Shown in pieces: positions 9,227-18,696 of a stretch of 64,000 nt of DNA. A program made the position numbers and the translations under genes. Every line of letters starts with the position of its first letter. Position 1 is the first letter of the stretch. Below the pieces are notes generated by a model. That model saw nothing but the letters and a program-made list of their open reading frames with translations. It did not search any database and was not told where the DNA came from. This DNA comes from Corynebacterium sp. BD556 (GTDB lineage: Bacteria > Actinomycetota > Actinomycetes > Mycobacteriales > Mycobacteriaceae): positions 992,001-1,056,000 of the forward strand of contig NZ_CP141643.1 of NCBI RefSeq assembly GCF_038452275.1. Direction: 5' to 3'.

Positions 9227-10111
9227 ATGCAGCACACCCCCACCGCCACCCGCAACGCCACCGCGGCGGTGTCTTTGAACTATCTCGTCTGGGGTCTTTT
9301 GCCCCTGTTTTGGGCTCTGCTCGGTGAAGTCAATTCTCTTTACATTCTTGCCCAGCGCATCATGTGGTCAACGTTGCTTGCCGGTGCGTGGCTTTTGATT
9401 GCCTCCCGGCGACGCAGCAATACCGCGCACACTGTGAGAGGTGCTTTCCCCGCCCTATTGATGTCCGCGCTGGCGATCGCCGTGAACTGGGGTCTCTACA
9501 TTTGGGCCGTCAGCAACGGCTACGTTTCCTACGCGGCTTTAGCTTATTTCGTCTCCCCTTTGTTGAGCATTCTCCTCGGCGCCGTCGTCTTCCGGGAAAA
9601 GCTGGAGCCTGCCAAGTGGTTGGCCATTTGTCTGGCTGGCGCCGGCGCGCTGGCCTACGGCTGGGGTCAGTCCGGCATGGGTTTGGCCGTTGTTTTCGGT
9701 GTCGCGGGTTCCTTTGCCATCTACGCCGCGATCAAGAAAACTGTCACGGTTGCGGCAGTCAAGGGCCTTTTCGTCGAATCAGCGGTGCTAAGCCCCATCG
9801 CCTTCGGCTTGATCGTCGCCGAAATCCTCACGCCCGGCACCACTTTAACCCTGACGACCTGGGGCTTGTTCATCCTCGCTGGGGCGGTAACCTTTCTGCC
9901 CTTGCTGGTGATGTCCCACTTCGCTCGGATTGTTCCTTTCACCCTGCTGGGCATGCTGCAATACATCTCCCCTGTTGTGCAGCTTGTTCTTTCCGTCACC
10001 GTATTCCGGGAGAGTATCGAGTCCAGACAGCTTGTGGCCTTGGCCCTGATTTTGACAGGTGTAGCCATCTTCGTCTCCTCTAGTGTGCGCGCTGGCCCGC
10101 AACGTATCTAG
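9227..10111 (+). CDS. rarD: RarD-family EamA transporter
   Basis: 294-residue integral membrane protein of the drug/metabolite transporter superfamily with about ten hydrophobic helices. Typical RarD features are NYLVWGLLPLFWALLGEVNS at the N-terminus, the helix ending AVNWGLYIWAVSNGYV, and the closing repeat QYISPVVQLVLSVTVFRESI. The substrate is unknown; the name comes from a Pseudomonas chloramphenicol-sensitivity phenotype. The ATG at 9227 is favoured because AGGAG (9216-9220) lies 6 bases before it; a GTG at 9221 abuts that site. The gene follows the M23 gene by 34 bases and its stop overlaps the xerC stop by 4 bases, convergently. Confidence 0.9.
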   Translation: MQHTPTATRNATAAVSLNYLVWGLLPLFWALLGEVNSLYILAQRIMWSTLLAGAWLLIASRRRSNTAHTVRGAFPALLMSALAIAVNWGLYIWAVSNGYVSYAALAYFVSPLLSILLGAVVFREKLEPAKWLAICLAGAGALAYGWGQSGMGLAVVFGVAGSFAIYAAIKKTVTVAAVKGLFVESAVLSPIAFGLIVAEILTPGTTLTLTTWGLFILAGAVTFLPLLVMSHFARIVPFTLLGMLQYISPVVQLVLSVTVFRESIESRQLVALALILTGVAIFVSSSVRAGPQRI

Positions 10112-11004
10112 GCGCGTGGGTGCGCCTGCTGATAAACAGCCGCCAGGCGCTGCGCGGAGACATGGGTGTAGATCTGCGTGGTCTGGAGGCTCGAATGGCC
10201 CAGTAGTTCTTGCACCACCCTCAAATCCGCACCTCCCTCGAGCATGTGGGTCGCGGCGCTGTGGCGCAGGGAGTGCGGGCTAAGTTCCCCGGCGCCGATG
10301 CGCGCGGCGGCGCGTTCTACCACCCGACGCACCTGCCGCGGGTCGATCCTTTTGCCCCGCGTTCCGACAAACAGTGCCTTCTGCCCGTCCAAGGCCAGTT
10401 CTGTTCGGCCGTCACTTAACCATTCGCGCAGTGCTGTGGCGGCTTTGCCGCCGAAGGGGACCACGCGTTGCTTATTGCCCTTGCCTGTTACCCGGACGGT
10501 GAGCTGCTGGGTGTCCACGTCGCTGAGATCCAACCCAACCAGCTCCGCAACGCGGATCCCCGTAGCGTAGAGCAACTCAAGCATGGCTGCGTCGCGCAAC
10601 GCTTCCGCTTGGTGTTCCTCGTCGTTGATCTCTGCTTCAACAAGTTGGGCTGCGCGCTGCGCAGAAACCACTTTGGGCAAATGCCGGTTGACCTTCGGTG
10701 CGGCGAGTCTCGCGGCGACATCAGAAGCGAGGTGGCCCTGTTTGTGTGCCCAGGTGGAAAAGGCACGGGCGGCGGCGGTGCGCCGGGCCATGGTGGAACG
10801 GGCAAGGCCACGCGAGAGGGAATCGGCAAGCCATCTGCGCAACACTGGGAGGGTGAAATCTGCGAAGGTACCGACGAATCCTTCCAGCGTGGCCAGATCC
10901 GAGGTGTAGGAGCGCACCGTTGCCTCACTGCGGCCAAGCACCAAACGCGCATACTCACCGAAGTCCGCGATAGCCTCGGTGAGCTGATCCCGCGAGTCAC
11001 TCAT
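10108..11004 (-). CDS. xerC: Tyrosine recombinase XerC
   Basis: Cytosolic site-specific recombinase that, with XerD, resolves chromosome dimers at dif. 298 residues. The N-terminal SAM-like core-binding domain covers about residues 1-95. The catalytic domain shows Arg in LYATGIRVAELVGL, the HxxR box in LSPHSLRHSAATHML, a conserved His in GHSSLQTTQIYTH and the nucleophilic Tyr in the same segment. The start is ATG at 11004. dprA ends 11 bases upstream, and the cluster xerC-dprA-comM-yraN is conserved in actinobacteria. Confidence 0.94.
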   Translation of the reverse strand: MSDSRDQLTEAIADFGEYARLVLGRSEATVRSYTSDLATLEGFVGTFADFTLPVLRRWLADSLSRGLARSTMARRTAAARAFSTWAHKQGHLASDVAARLAAPKVNRHLPKVVSAQRAAQLVEAEINDEEHQAEALRDAAMLELLYATGIRVAELVGLDLSDVDTQQLTVRVTGKGNKQRVVPFGGKAATALREWLSDGRTELALDGQKALFVGTRGKRIDPRQVRRVVERAAARIGAGELSPHSLRHSAATHMLEGGADLRVVQELLGHSSLQTTQIYTHVSAQRLAAVYQQAHPRA

Positions 11005-11015
11005 GCCCCACGAGT

Positions 11016-12191
11016 TTAATCGATTATCCCCTTACATCGCGCCCACTTGCTACCTTCGCGCCTGACCACGCCTTTCTTGTTCAAATCCACCAACAGATGC
11101 ACGGTCAGCGCGATGGACAGGCCCGCGAGTTTCGCAACCACGTCCGCCCCCGCACAACCAGTGACAGGCAAGGAGTCGTAGACGCGCAGTTCGTTGCGGG
11201 ACAACGACTGAATCGGATCGGCGCGAAACTCAAGCTCGCGCTGCCCTTCAGCATCGACCTCGCCCAGCGGCGCAAGCAGCTCGTGGATATCGTCGGCACT
11301 CAGTGCCATCTCGGCTTTACCGTCGCGGATAGCCAGGTTCGCCCCCAAAGAGCCAGGTCCAAGAATCGGCCCAGGTACCGCCATCGCCCGGCGCCCGTAG
11401 TAATTGACCCAACTCAAGGTATTCAGCGCCCCGGAGCGGAAGGACGCTTCCACCACCACGCTGCCCTGTGTCAGGGCAGCAACGAGACGGTTGCGGGTGA
11501 GGAAGCGGTGCCGGTCAGGCGCTACCCCCGGTGGGTATTCGCTGATGACGGCTCCCCCGGCGGCGACAATGCGGTCGAAGATACTGGAGTTTTTCCGCGG
11601 GTAGGTCACTCCCGGCCCGCACGCGGCCACCATCACAGTTGGCACGCCGCTGTTGAGAGCAGTTTCGTGGGCGACGGTGTCGATGCCTAACGCTCCCCCC
11701 GAAACCACTGTGTACTGCCAGCGCGCCAAACCTGAAACTAAGTCCGCGGTGGCGTGGTGGCCGTAGGCACTGGCCGCGCGAGTACCGACGATCCCGACGG
11801 AACGGGCGAAGATCCCCGCCAGGTCCACTGTGCCGCGTACCCACAGCGCATGCGGGGCCACCCCACGCTCGCGGAATTGCTCCAAGTTGGCGGTGCTGGC
11901 CGCGACCCCAAGGTCGAAAGCGGTGTGGATTTGCTCATCTGGCCAACCGTGATGCTCCGGGGTGAGCAATTCAAAGCCGTGCCGTTTCGCCTCACAGAGG
12001 TCCTCGTTGGAGCGTTCCCAGGTGTAGCGCGACTCCGTCTCCTTTGCCAGCCGGCCCAGCCAACTCGCTCGGCTGCGCACACCGCGGGCGATCTCGTCGG
12101 CGTCTCGCCCGGCGCGCAAAAGCTGCTGCAGGGCGTGACTCGGTCCTTCGACAACGCGGCTTAAATACGCCCACGATTCCAACGCGCTCAT
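11016..12191 (-). CDS. dprA: DNA-processing protein DprA/Smf
   Basis: Cytosolic single-strand-DNA-binding protein that loads RecA in naturally transformable bacteria. 391 residues. An N-terminal helical part is followed by the Rossmann-like core (GIVGTRAASAYGHHATADL, VVSGGALGIDTVAHETAL, VVVEASFRSGALNT, and GPGSLGANLAIRDG). A winged-helix-like C-terminal domain (TGCAGADVVAKLAGLS...LLVDLNKKGVVRREG) follows. It overlaps comM by 4 bases (ATGA). Whether this organism is competent is not known; the gene is widespread in non-competent actinobacteria too. Confidence 0.93.
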   Translation of the reverse strand: MSALESWAYLSRVVEGPSHALQQLLRAGRDADEIARGVRSRASWLGRLAKETESRYTWERSNEDLCEAKRHGFELLTPEHHGWPDEQIHTAFDLGVAASTANLEQFRERGVAPHALWVRGTVDLAGIFARSVGIVGTRAASAYGHHATADLVSGLARWQYTVVSGGALGIDTVAHETALNSGVPTVMVAACGPGVTYPRKNSSIFDRIVAAGGAVISEYPPGVAPDRHRFLTRNRLVAALTQGSVVVEASFRSGALNTLSWVNYYGRRAMAVPGPILGPGSLGANLAIRDGKAEMALSADDIHELLAPLGEVDAEGQRELEFRADPIQSLSRNELRVYDSLPVTGCAGADVVAKLAGLSIALTVHLLVDLNKKGVVRREGSKWARCKGIID

Positions 12192-13705
12192 GCCGCAATC
12201 CCCGCGAGATCGGCGGTGCGCAGGTCCACGGCGCGCGCTACGTGGTCAAGGTTCGGCTGGGTTGAGGCATCCAGGTCGGCTAGGCTCCAGCAGAGTTTCA
12301 AGACCCGGTCGACGCCGCGTTGGGTCAGCGCACCTCTTGCGAGCAAAGCCGCGAGGTAGGCCATGGCATCCTCGGTAGCGGGGAATTCGCGCCGGATAGT
12401 CGTGGAGTTGACCCGGGCGTTGAGGGTTGTATCCATTTCTCGCCACCTGTGCGCGGCACGCTCGCGGGCTGCGGCGACACGTTGGGCGATGGCGGCGGAG
12501 CTTTCGGCATTTGCGGGGTTGAGCACAGCGTCTTGGGTGGTGGTGCGCAACGAAATATCGATGCGGTCGCGCAGCGGCCCGGACAAGTTGCGCAGGTGTG
12601 CAGCGCGTTCCTGGGCACGGCAGGTGCAGGCGGCAGGCACGGTCGCGGCGCATTTGCAGGTGTTCGCTGCGAGCACGAGTTGGAAGTGCGCCGGGTAGGT
12701 CACGGTGGCCCGCGCCCGCGTCAGGCGCACCACACCTGTCTCTAAAGGGATACGGAGTGAGTCAAGCACAGCGGCGTTGATTTCTGATGCCTCGTCGAGA
12801 AAGAGCACACCGTGGTGCGCTTGGCTCACCGCCCCCGGGCGCGGTGAGCCGGCTCCCCCGCCGATCAGGGCCGCTTGACGCAGTGAGGGGTGCGGGGCGA
12901 TGAAGGGACGCGACGCGACAATTCCACCCGCGAACGGCGATGCCGCCCCGCACACGGAGTGAATTGCGGTGGCTTCGATCATTTCACTGCGCTTCAAGGG
13001 TGGAAGGATAGACGGGAGGCGTTCAGCGAGCATGGATTTGCCGGTGCCGGGTGGGCCCACCATGAGCACATGGTGCCCGCCGGCGGCGGCAACTTCGAGG
13101 GCGAAACGCTCCTCGGCTTGGCCTGCGATGTCGCGGAAGTCTGCGGTGGCCACTGGGGCGTCGACAAGCGTGCCCCGCGGTAGGTGAAGCTCGCAAGATC
13201 CGCAGATCCAGTTCCACACCTCCGACAAACTGTGCGCGGCGAGGATTCGGTCGTGGCCCAACAGCTCGGCCTCCGCCGCGTTCTCGGCGGGAATAACTAT
13301 GTGTTCAACATCCTCGGGTGCGGCTAGCAGCATGGGCAAAATCCTCTCGACACGGCGCAGGCGCCCACCCAAACCGAGCTCGCCGAGAAACATCGTGCGC
13401 TCGAGTACCAGCGGCGCCCTCGGGTCTAGCGCCCCAATGACAGCGAGCGCCACAGGCAAGTCGAAATGAGACCCAGCCTTGGGAAGGTGCGCGGGCGAAA
13501 GAGAGACCATGACCTTGGTGCGCGGCCACGGCAGAGCCGAATTGGCCACAGCGGTGCGGATCCGGTCGCGCGATTCTTTGACCGCCGCATCACCCAAACC
13601 GACCATGTGCACCCCCGGCAGACCAGGGCCGATGTTGACCTCGACGGTGACGGTGCGGGCGCTGAAACCTTCCAAAGTTGCGGAATACGTGCTAGCAAGC
13701 GCCAT
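12188..13705 (-). CDS. comM: YifB/ComM family Mg-chelatase-like AAA+ ATPase
   Basis: 505-residue cytosolic AAA+ protein. ComM in transformable bacteria promotes branch migration during integration. The N-terminal Lon-protease-like domain (about 1-170) is followed by the ATPase core: Walker A VGPPGTGKSMLAERLP and Walker B GVLFLDEASE. Four Cys in the ATPase domain (CKCAATVPAACTC) are typical of the family. The ATG at 13705 (MALASTYSAT) has AGGA 8 bases upstream and matches family starts; an ATG three codons earlier overlaps the Shine-Dalgarno. The start lies inside the end of yraN (14-base overlap). Confidence 0.94.
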   Translation of the reverse strand: MALASTYSATLEGFSARTVTVEVNIGPGLPGVHMVGLGDAAVKESRDRIRTAVANSALPWPRTKVMVSLSPAHLPKAGSHFDLPVALAVIGALDPRAPLVLERTMFLGELGLGGRLRRVERILPMLLAAPEDVEHIVIPAENAAEAELLGHDRILAAHSLSEVWNWICGSCELHLPRGTLVDAPVATADFRDIAGQAEERFALEVAAAGGHHVLMVGPPGTGKSMLAERLPSILPPLKRSEMIEATAIHSVCGAASPFAGGIVASRPFIAPHPSLRQAALIGGGAGSPRPGAVSQAHHGVLFLDEASEINAAVLDSLRIPLETGVVRLTRARATVTYPAHFQLVLAANTCKCAATVPAACTCRAQERAAHLRNLSGPLRDRIDISLRTTTQDAVLNPANAESSAAIAQRVAAARERAAHRWREMDTTLNARVNSTTIRREFPATEDAMAYLAALLARGALTQRGVDRVLKLCWSLADLDASTQPNLDHVARAVDLRTADLAGIAA

Positions 13706-14075
13706 GGTCCACATCCTCGTACAGCGTGATCTGAACGTCCTCGCTGGTAAAAATCACCTCCGCAACATCGAAGCGCACCTTGCTGTAGGTGCTGTAGGGC
13801 TGTTCTTCAAGCCACTGCCCGGCGCAGCGGCGCATGGTGGCGAGCTTTTTGGCGGTGACTGCCTCCGCCCCGCCGAAGGATCGGCCACGGCGCGATTTCA
13901 CCTCTACAAAGACGATGGTGCCGTCTTCATCTTTCAAAATCAGATCTATTTCGCCGCAGCGGGTGCGCACCCGGGAGTCGATCAGCGTATAGCCGGCCGA
14001 CTCGTAGACCCCGAGCGCGAAACCCTCCCCCGCGATCCCGAGCAGATGATTGTCCTCGTATGTTGATTGCGTCAT
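13692..14075 (-). CDS. YraN/UPF0102 nuclease-fold protein
   Basis: 127-residue protein of the UPF0102 family with a restriction-endonuclease-like fold. The conserved acidic set is visible: Glu in GIAGEGFALGVY, Asp in CGEIDLILKDE, and the ExK pair in VFVEVKSRRG. No function is established; the neighbours suggest a role in DNA processing. The ATG at 14075 follows a run of G's that could serve as ribosome-binding site. comM starts within its last codons. Confidence 0.9.
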   Translation of the reverse strand: MTQSTYEDNHLLGIAGEGFALGVYESAGYTLIDSRVRTRCGEIDLILKDEDGTIVFVEVKSRRGRSFGGAEAVTAKKLATMRRCAGQWLEEQPYSTYSKVRFDVAEVIFTSEDVQITLYEDVDHGAC

Positions 14076-14163
14076 GTGCTTGTCCCCCCAACTTGTTTTC
14101 TGCATAAAACTCGTTGGTGTATTAGACGGCGCACATGCCCCTGCGGTTCCCTAGGGTTTGAAA

Positions 14164-14472
14164 CTAACGCTCCGGGAAGGTCAGATCCGGCTTGTCCAAT
14201 TCTTCGATGTTGACGTCTTTGTAGGTAATGACGCGCACGTAGCGAACGAAGCGCACGGCACGGTACATATCCCACACCCAGCAGTCGGACATCCGCACTT
14301 CGTAGTAGACGTCTTTGCCTTCGGTGTGTGGGATAAGTTCAACCGCGTTGGCCAGGTAGAAGCGCCTGTCTGTCTCGACTACGTAGGAGAATTGGCTGAC
14401 CACATCGCGGTATTCGCGGTAGAGGGAGAGCTCGACTTCTGCCTCGTAGTTGTCCAGATCTTCAGCGCTCAT
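14164..14472 (-). CDS. DUF2469 conserved actinobacterial protein
   Basis: 102-residue cytosolic protein of the DUF2469 family, near-universal in actinobacteria and of unknown function (Rv2901c is the M. tuberculosis member). It begins MSAEDLDNYEAEVELSLYRE and is rich in aromatic and acidic residues (FSYVVETDRRFYLANAVELI); no catalytic motif is recognisable. Its start overlaps the rnhB stop by 4 bases, so it is translationally coupled to RNase HII. Confidence 0.92.
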   Translation of the reverse strand: MSAEDLDNYEAEVELSLYREYRDVVSQFSYVVETDRRFYLANAVELIPHTEGKDVYYEVRMSDCWVWDMYRAVRFVRYVRVITYKDVNIEELDKPDLTFPER

Positions 14473-15113
14473 GGTGACCTCTCGAAATGTTCGTGGGCGG
14501 ATCTCACGTTGGCATAACTATAACGATGTTCACGGCTCGCTCCATGGCGGCGCACCGCGTCCATGTGGGCCGCCGTTGCGTATCCTTTGTGCTTTTCTAG
14601 CCCATAGTCCGGGAACTGCCGTGCCATCTTTGTGATGAGGCGGTCGCGGCTGACTTTGGCGAGAATGCTAGCTGCGGCGATGCAGCGGGCAGTCGAGTCG
14701 CCCCCGATGATGGGCAGTTGGGCGACGGTAAGTCCGGGGATGCGGAAGGCGTCGACAAGCACGTAGCCGGGTGGAGCTGCAAGCTTGGCGACGGCCCTTC
14801 GTGCCCCATCTAAGTTCGCCGCCTGTATCCCCCGGCGGTCGATTACCTGGGCGGGAACATGGACCACCGACCAGGCCAGGGCACAATCGACGATGGCACC
14901 AAAGAGCGACTCCCTGCGTGAGGCGGTGAGCTTTTTGGAATCGTCGATCCCGTCGAGGGCCGGGATAGGTTGTGATGGCAGGACGCACGCGGCGACAGTC
15001 ACCGGCCCGAAACATGCCCCGCGTCCGGCCTCGTCAACGCCTGCCACTGGGCCGAGCCCTGCTTTGTGCAGTGCGACCTCGTGGGTGCGCAACTGTTTAA
15101 GCCGCCTTGGCAC
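14469..15113 (-). CDS. rnhB: Ribonuclease HII
   Basis: Cytosolic endonuclease removing ribonucleotides and RNA primers from RNA-DNA hybrids. 214 residues. The catalytic acidic residues appear in VAGVDEAGRGACFGPV (Asp-Glu) and in the Asp of IDDSKKL and VLVDAFRIPG. The C-terminal helix has the family feature KVSRDRLITKMA. It lies between lepB and DUF2469 in the conserved rplS-lepB-rnhB order. Confidence 0.96.
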   Translation of the reverse strand: MPRRLKQLRTHEVALHKAGLGPVAGVDEAGRGACFGPVTVAACVLPSQPIPALDGIDDSKKLTASRRESLFGAIVDCALAWSVVHVPAQVIDRRGIQAANLDGARRAVAKLAAPPGYVLVDAFRIPGLTVAQLPIIGGDSTARCIAAASILAKVSRDRLITKMARQFPDYGLEKHKGYATAAHMDAVRRHGASREHRYSYANVRSAHEHFERSP

Positions 15114-15122
15114 CTGAGGCTC

Positions 15123-15896
15123 TTAGTTCTGGATCTGTGGCGCGTCGATGCCGCCGAAGCGGTCGAGCGGGAAGACGATGGCAGCGACTTTGCCGCGGAT
15201 GTTTTCCTCCGGGATGGCACCTTGGTACTCATCACCCATGTGGTAGCGCGAGTCCAGGGAGTTCGTGCGGTTATCGCCCATCATGTAGTAGGTGCCTTCG
15301 GGGACTACGATGGGGCCGAAGTAGTCGCCGCCGCAGGCATCCGAACCGGTGGTGGGATTGACCGGGTAGAAGTTGGGCGTAAGGATATAAGACTGGTCGA
15401 TCGGTTTGCCGTCAACCATGACAGCCGGGTCGCCTTCTTGGCAGGACACAGTTTGGCCGCCAGTTGCAATGACGCGCTTGACAAGGTTGTTTTCATCGGG
15501 GGGCACGATTCCAGCCCAGGAGCCGACTTGTTGCAAGCCCGCCACGACCGGGTTCGTTGAACGGGTCGATTGCCACTGGGTGTTCCAGGAGTCAGTGCCT
15601 TTGAATACGACGACGTCGCCCGGTTGCGGGTCGTCGAAGTAGTAGGAGATCTTTTGCACCGCGATACGGTCGCCCTTGCCGTCGAGGCCGTGCAGGGTCG
15701 GTTCCATTGATGCTGAGGGGATGACGTAGACGCGGCCGATGAAGGTTTGGATGATGAAGATGAAAAACAGCGTCAGCAAAATCACCAGTGGGATTTCAAG
15801 ATACCAGGCCATTGCCTTCGTCTCGTCGCCTGCGCGGCTGTTGTCCTCGCCGGGCTGGTGGGGTTTTGCGGTGTTGGGGTTGGTCACTTGCAACAC
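15123..15896 (-). CDS. lepB: Signal peptidase I
   Basis: Membrane-anchored serine protease that cleaves signal peptides of secreted proteins. About 257 residues. A cytosolic N-terminal tail (about 30 residues) is followed by one transmembrane helix (about 33-53). Then come box B with the catalytic Ser (S63 in SASMEPTL) and the catalytic Lys (K140 in NNLVKRVIATGG). Box E is MMGDNRTNSLDSR. The start is uncertain: GTG 15896, TTG 15893 and GTG 15887 are all in frame and none has a clear Shine-Dalgarno. Confidence 0.94.
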   Translation of the reverse strand: MLQVTNPNTAKPHQPGEDNSRAGDETKAMAWYLEIPLVILLTLFFIFIIQTFIGRVYVIPSASMEPTLHGLDGKGDRIAVQKISYYFDDPQPGDVVVFKGTDSWNTQWQSTRSTNPVVAGLQQVGSWAGIVPPDENNLVKRVIATGGQTVSCQEGDPAVMVDGKPIDQSYILTPNFYPVNPTTGSDACGGDYFGPIVVPEGTYYMMGDNRTNSLDSRYHMGDEYQGAIPEENIRGKVAAIVFPLDRFGGIDAPQIQN

Positions 15897-15913
15897 TTTA
15901 TCACCGGCGAAGC

Positions 15914-15958
15914 AAAGCTATGCCCCGCCCACCGGCAGGTGGTGCGGGGCATAGCTTT
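15914..15958. terminator. Strong terminator after rplS
   Basis: Arms 15914-15928 and 15944-15958 pair exactly over 15 bp. An inner CCACC/GGTGG stem extends the hairpin to about 20 bp with a single bulged base. It lies between the rplS stop and lepB. Confidence 0.88.
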
Positions 15959-15966
15959 TGTGATTT

Positions 15967-16314
15967 TTAACGGCGCTCCTTGATGCGGGCAGCTTTGCCG
16001 CGCAGCTCGCGCATGTAGTAAAGCTTCGCGCGGCGCACGTCGCCCTTGCGCAGAACCTCGATCTTCTCGATGTTCGGGGAGTGGACCGGGAATGTACGCT
16101 CGACGCCGATGCCGAAGGAGACCTTGCGGACGGTGAATGTCTCGCGGATACCGGAGCCTTGGCGGCGAACCACGAAGCCTTCAAAGAGCTGGGTACGGGT
16201 GACCGAGCCTTCGATAACCTTCACGTGGACGCCGAGGGTGTCTCCCGGGCGGAAGTTCGGGATGTCGTCGCGCAGTTGGCCTGCGTCGACAAGATCAATG
16301 ATGCCGTTGCTCAT
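15967..16314 (-). CDS. rplS: 50S ribosomal protein L19
   Basis: 115-residue structural protein at the subunit interface. Hallmarks are [19 protein letters not shown], the [20 protein letters not shown] signature and the basic C-terminus (KAARIKERR). The ATG at 16314 is followed by the usual [10 protein letters not shown]. It is in the conserved rplS-lepB-rnhB neighbourhood and has its own strong terminator. Confidence 0.97.
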   Translation of the reverse strand: MSNGIIDLVDAGQLRDDIPNFRPGDTLGVHVKVIEGSVTRTQLFEGFVVRRQGSGIRETFTVRKVSFGIGVERTFPVHSPNIEKIEVLRKGDVRRAKLYYMRELRGKAARIKERR

Positions 16315-16431
16315 GTAGCAATCCTTTACGTTTAAGGACAGAGGACCCTAGCGGCCACTCCCCTTGGGTGCGGGGCGCTCGTCTGGTTCATGTCTCCTAC
16401 AACAACCTGTGAGATTCTACATACGCGCCGG

Positions 16432-18696
16432 TCAGTTCCCAAATCCTGCCTTTTTCAGGGCGGCAGCCATCGAACCGTTTGCTTGACGACGCCCACCCGC
16501 CGCCTTCTTCTCACCAGGATTCTTGCGGGGCTTTTTCCTGTCCTGCCCAGGTTCGTCGTCGAGCCTTAAGCTCAGTGCGATGCGTTGGCGCTCCACGTCG
16601 ACCTCCATCACCTTGACCTTAACTACTTGGCCGGAGCGGACCACGTCGTGTGGGTCGGAAATGAATTTTTTGCTCATCGCGGAAACGTGCACGAGCCCGT
16701 CCTGGTGCACCCCGACATCGACAAAGGCGCCGAACGCGGCGACGTTTGTTACCGTTGCCTCCAGGATCATGCCTGGGGTGAGGTCCGAGACTTTGTTCAC
16801 ACCTTCCTTAAAGGTAGCGGTGCGAAACTCGGGGCGCGGGTCGCGCCCCGGTTTATCCAGCTCGGCGATGATGTCGGTGACCGTCGGGATGCCGAAAGTC
16901 TCGTCAGCGAAATCGGCAGGTCTGAGCCGTTCAAGCACCGCCGTGTTGCCGATTAGCTCCTGGGTCGCCGTGCCGGTGGCCTGGGCGATACGCTCAACAA
17001 CCGGGTAGGCCTCCGGGTGAACAGCCGAATCGTCGAGGGGGCTGTCTCCGCCGCGGATACGCAAAAAGCCCGCCGCTTGTTCGAAGGCTTTAGGCCCCAA
17101 TCGCGGCACCTTGTGGAGCTGCTGGCGGGAGACGAAGCTGCCCTGTTCGTCGCGGTAGGCGACGATGTTTTTCGCGATGGTCGGGGTCAGTCCCGAAACT
17201 CTTTCCAGCAACGGCACGGATGCGGTGTTGAGGTCAACGCCAACGGAGTTGACCGCGTCCTCGACCACAGCGTCAAGGGAGCTGGCAAGCGCCGCCTGGT
17301 TGACGTCGTGCTGGTATTGACCCACACCGATGGATTTGGGGTCGACCTTGACCAATTCCGCTAGCGGGTCCTGCAAACGGCGGGCGATCGAGACTGCCGA
17401 GCGAAGCGAAACGTCCATGTCCGGAAATTCCTGCGCGGCGATCTCGGAGGCCGAGTACACCGACGCCCCGGATTCCGAAACCATCACCGGTGTCGGACGA
17501 GCTGCCCCTGCCCTGGCGATGAGATCAGCGACCTCGCCAGCGAGCTTTTCCGATTCACGCGAGGCGGTGCCGTTGCCCACAGCAATTAACTCCACGCCAT
17601 GGGTGGCCGACAGCGCCGAGAGCTCTTTGACCGCTTCCGCCCAACGGTTCTGGGGCTGGTGCGGGTAGACGATGGTGGTGTCTAAGACTTTGCCGGTGCC
17701 GTCGACAACCGCGCATTTCACACCGTTGCGGTAGCCGGGGTCCAGCGCCAAGGTGGTGCGCTGGCCGGCTGGGGCGGCGAGAAGGACGTCGCGCAGGTTG
17801 GTGGTGAATACCTCCAACGCGCCCTGCTCGGCCTTCTCACGCAGCCGTGTCCTCGTCTCCAGGTTGGACGAGACTTGCAGCTTGGTCCTCCACCCCCAGC
17901 GCACAGCCTTGGCCAGCCAGGGGCTTACATCCACCGCAAGATCGAAGTGCTGGGCGATCATGCCCTCGTAGATCGACTCATCACCCGGGTCGAGCTCGAG
18001 GGAAAGCACCCCCTCCGACTCCCCGCGCAAAAGAGCCAGGATGCGGTGGCTGGGCAGGCTGCGGAAAGGTTCCGAGAAATTGAAGTAGTCACAGTACTTC
18101 GCGCCCTCGGTTTCCTTTCCCTCTACAGCGCTGGCTTTGATCGTGCCGGTGTCGTAGCAGCGCTCACGAACCTGCCCAACTAGGTCAGCGTCGGTGGTGA
18201 AGCGCTCGACTAGGATCGCGCGGGCACCGTCAAGGACGGCTTTTGTGTCCTCGAAGCCCTCCGCAAGGAAGGCTTCGGCGGCGGATTCCGGGTCGGTCGT
18301 TGGGGCGTCGATAAGCAACTGCGTGAGCTTTTCTAGTCCGGCCTCGCGGGCGATGTCGGCCTTGGTCTTGCGACGCTTCTTGTAGGGCAAGTAGAGGTCT
18401 TCGACGCGCGCTTTGGTGTCAGCCTCCTGGATTCTCACGCGGAGATCTTCGGTGAGCTGGCCTTGCTCCTCAATAGCGGCGAGCACCGCTTCCTTCCGCT
18501 CTGCAAGTTCCGTGAGGTAGGTGTTGCGCTCCTCAATCAGGCGCAGTTGCCCGTCGTTGAGCCCGCCGGTGGCTTCTTTGCGGTAGCGGGAAATAAATGG
18601 CACGGTGTTGCCCGCTCCAAGCAGCTCAAGGGCGGCGGTGACCTGCTGGGGGGCGACTTTAAGCTGTGCCGCAATGGTGTCAGCGATAAATGTCAT
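16432..18696 (-). CDS. tex: Tex-family RNA-binding transcription accessory protein
   Basis: 754-residue cytosolic nucleic-acid-binding protein. Domain order: N-terminal Tex helices (about 1-200), YqgF/RNase-H-like domain (about 315-440, with LALDPGYRNGVKCAVVDGTG), helix-hairpin-helix (about 490-560, SVPLLERVSGLTPTIAKNIV) and an S1 domain (about 630-705, GAFVDVGVHQDGLVHVSAM). The tail is very basic (about 710-754). The S1 domain binds RNA in homologues; the physiological target is unclear. The start ATG overlaps the trmD stop (ATGA), so the two are coupled. Confidence 0.93.
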   Translation of the reverse strand: MTFIADTIAAQLKVAPQQVTAALELLGAGNTVPFISRYRKEATGGLNDGQLRLIEERNTYLTELAERKEAVLAAIEEQGQLTEDLRVRIQEADTKARVEDLYLPYKKRRKTKADIAREAGLEKLTQLLIDAPTTDPESAAEAFLAEGFEDTKAVLDGARAILVERFTTDADLVGQVRERCYDTGTIKASAVEGKETEGAKYCDYFNFSEPFRSLPSHRILALLRGESEGVLSLELDPGDESIYEGMIAQHFDLAVDVSPWLAKAVRWGWRTKLQVSSNLETRTRLREKAEQGALEVFTTNLRDVLLAAPAGQRTTLALDPGYRNGVKCAVVDGTGKVLDTTIVYPHQPQNRWAEAVKELSALSATHGVELIAVGNGTASRESEKLAGEVADLIARAGAARPTPVMVSESGASVYSASEIAAQEFPDMDVSLRSAVSIARRLQDPLAELVKVDPKSIGVGQYQHDVNQAALASSLDAVVEDAVNSVGVDLNTASVPLLERVSGLTPTIAKNIVAYRDEQGSFVSRQQLHKVPRLGPKAFEQAAGFLRIRGGDSPLDDSAVHPEAYPVVERIAQATGTATQELIGNTAVLERLRPADFADETFGIPTVTDIIAELDKPGRDPRPEFRTATFKEGVNKVSDLTPGMILEATVTNVAAFGAFVDVGVHQDGLVHVSAMSKKFISDPHDVVRSGQVVKVKVMEVDVERQRIALSLRLDDEPGQDRKKPRKNPGEKKAAGGRRQANGSMAAALKKAGFGN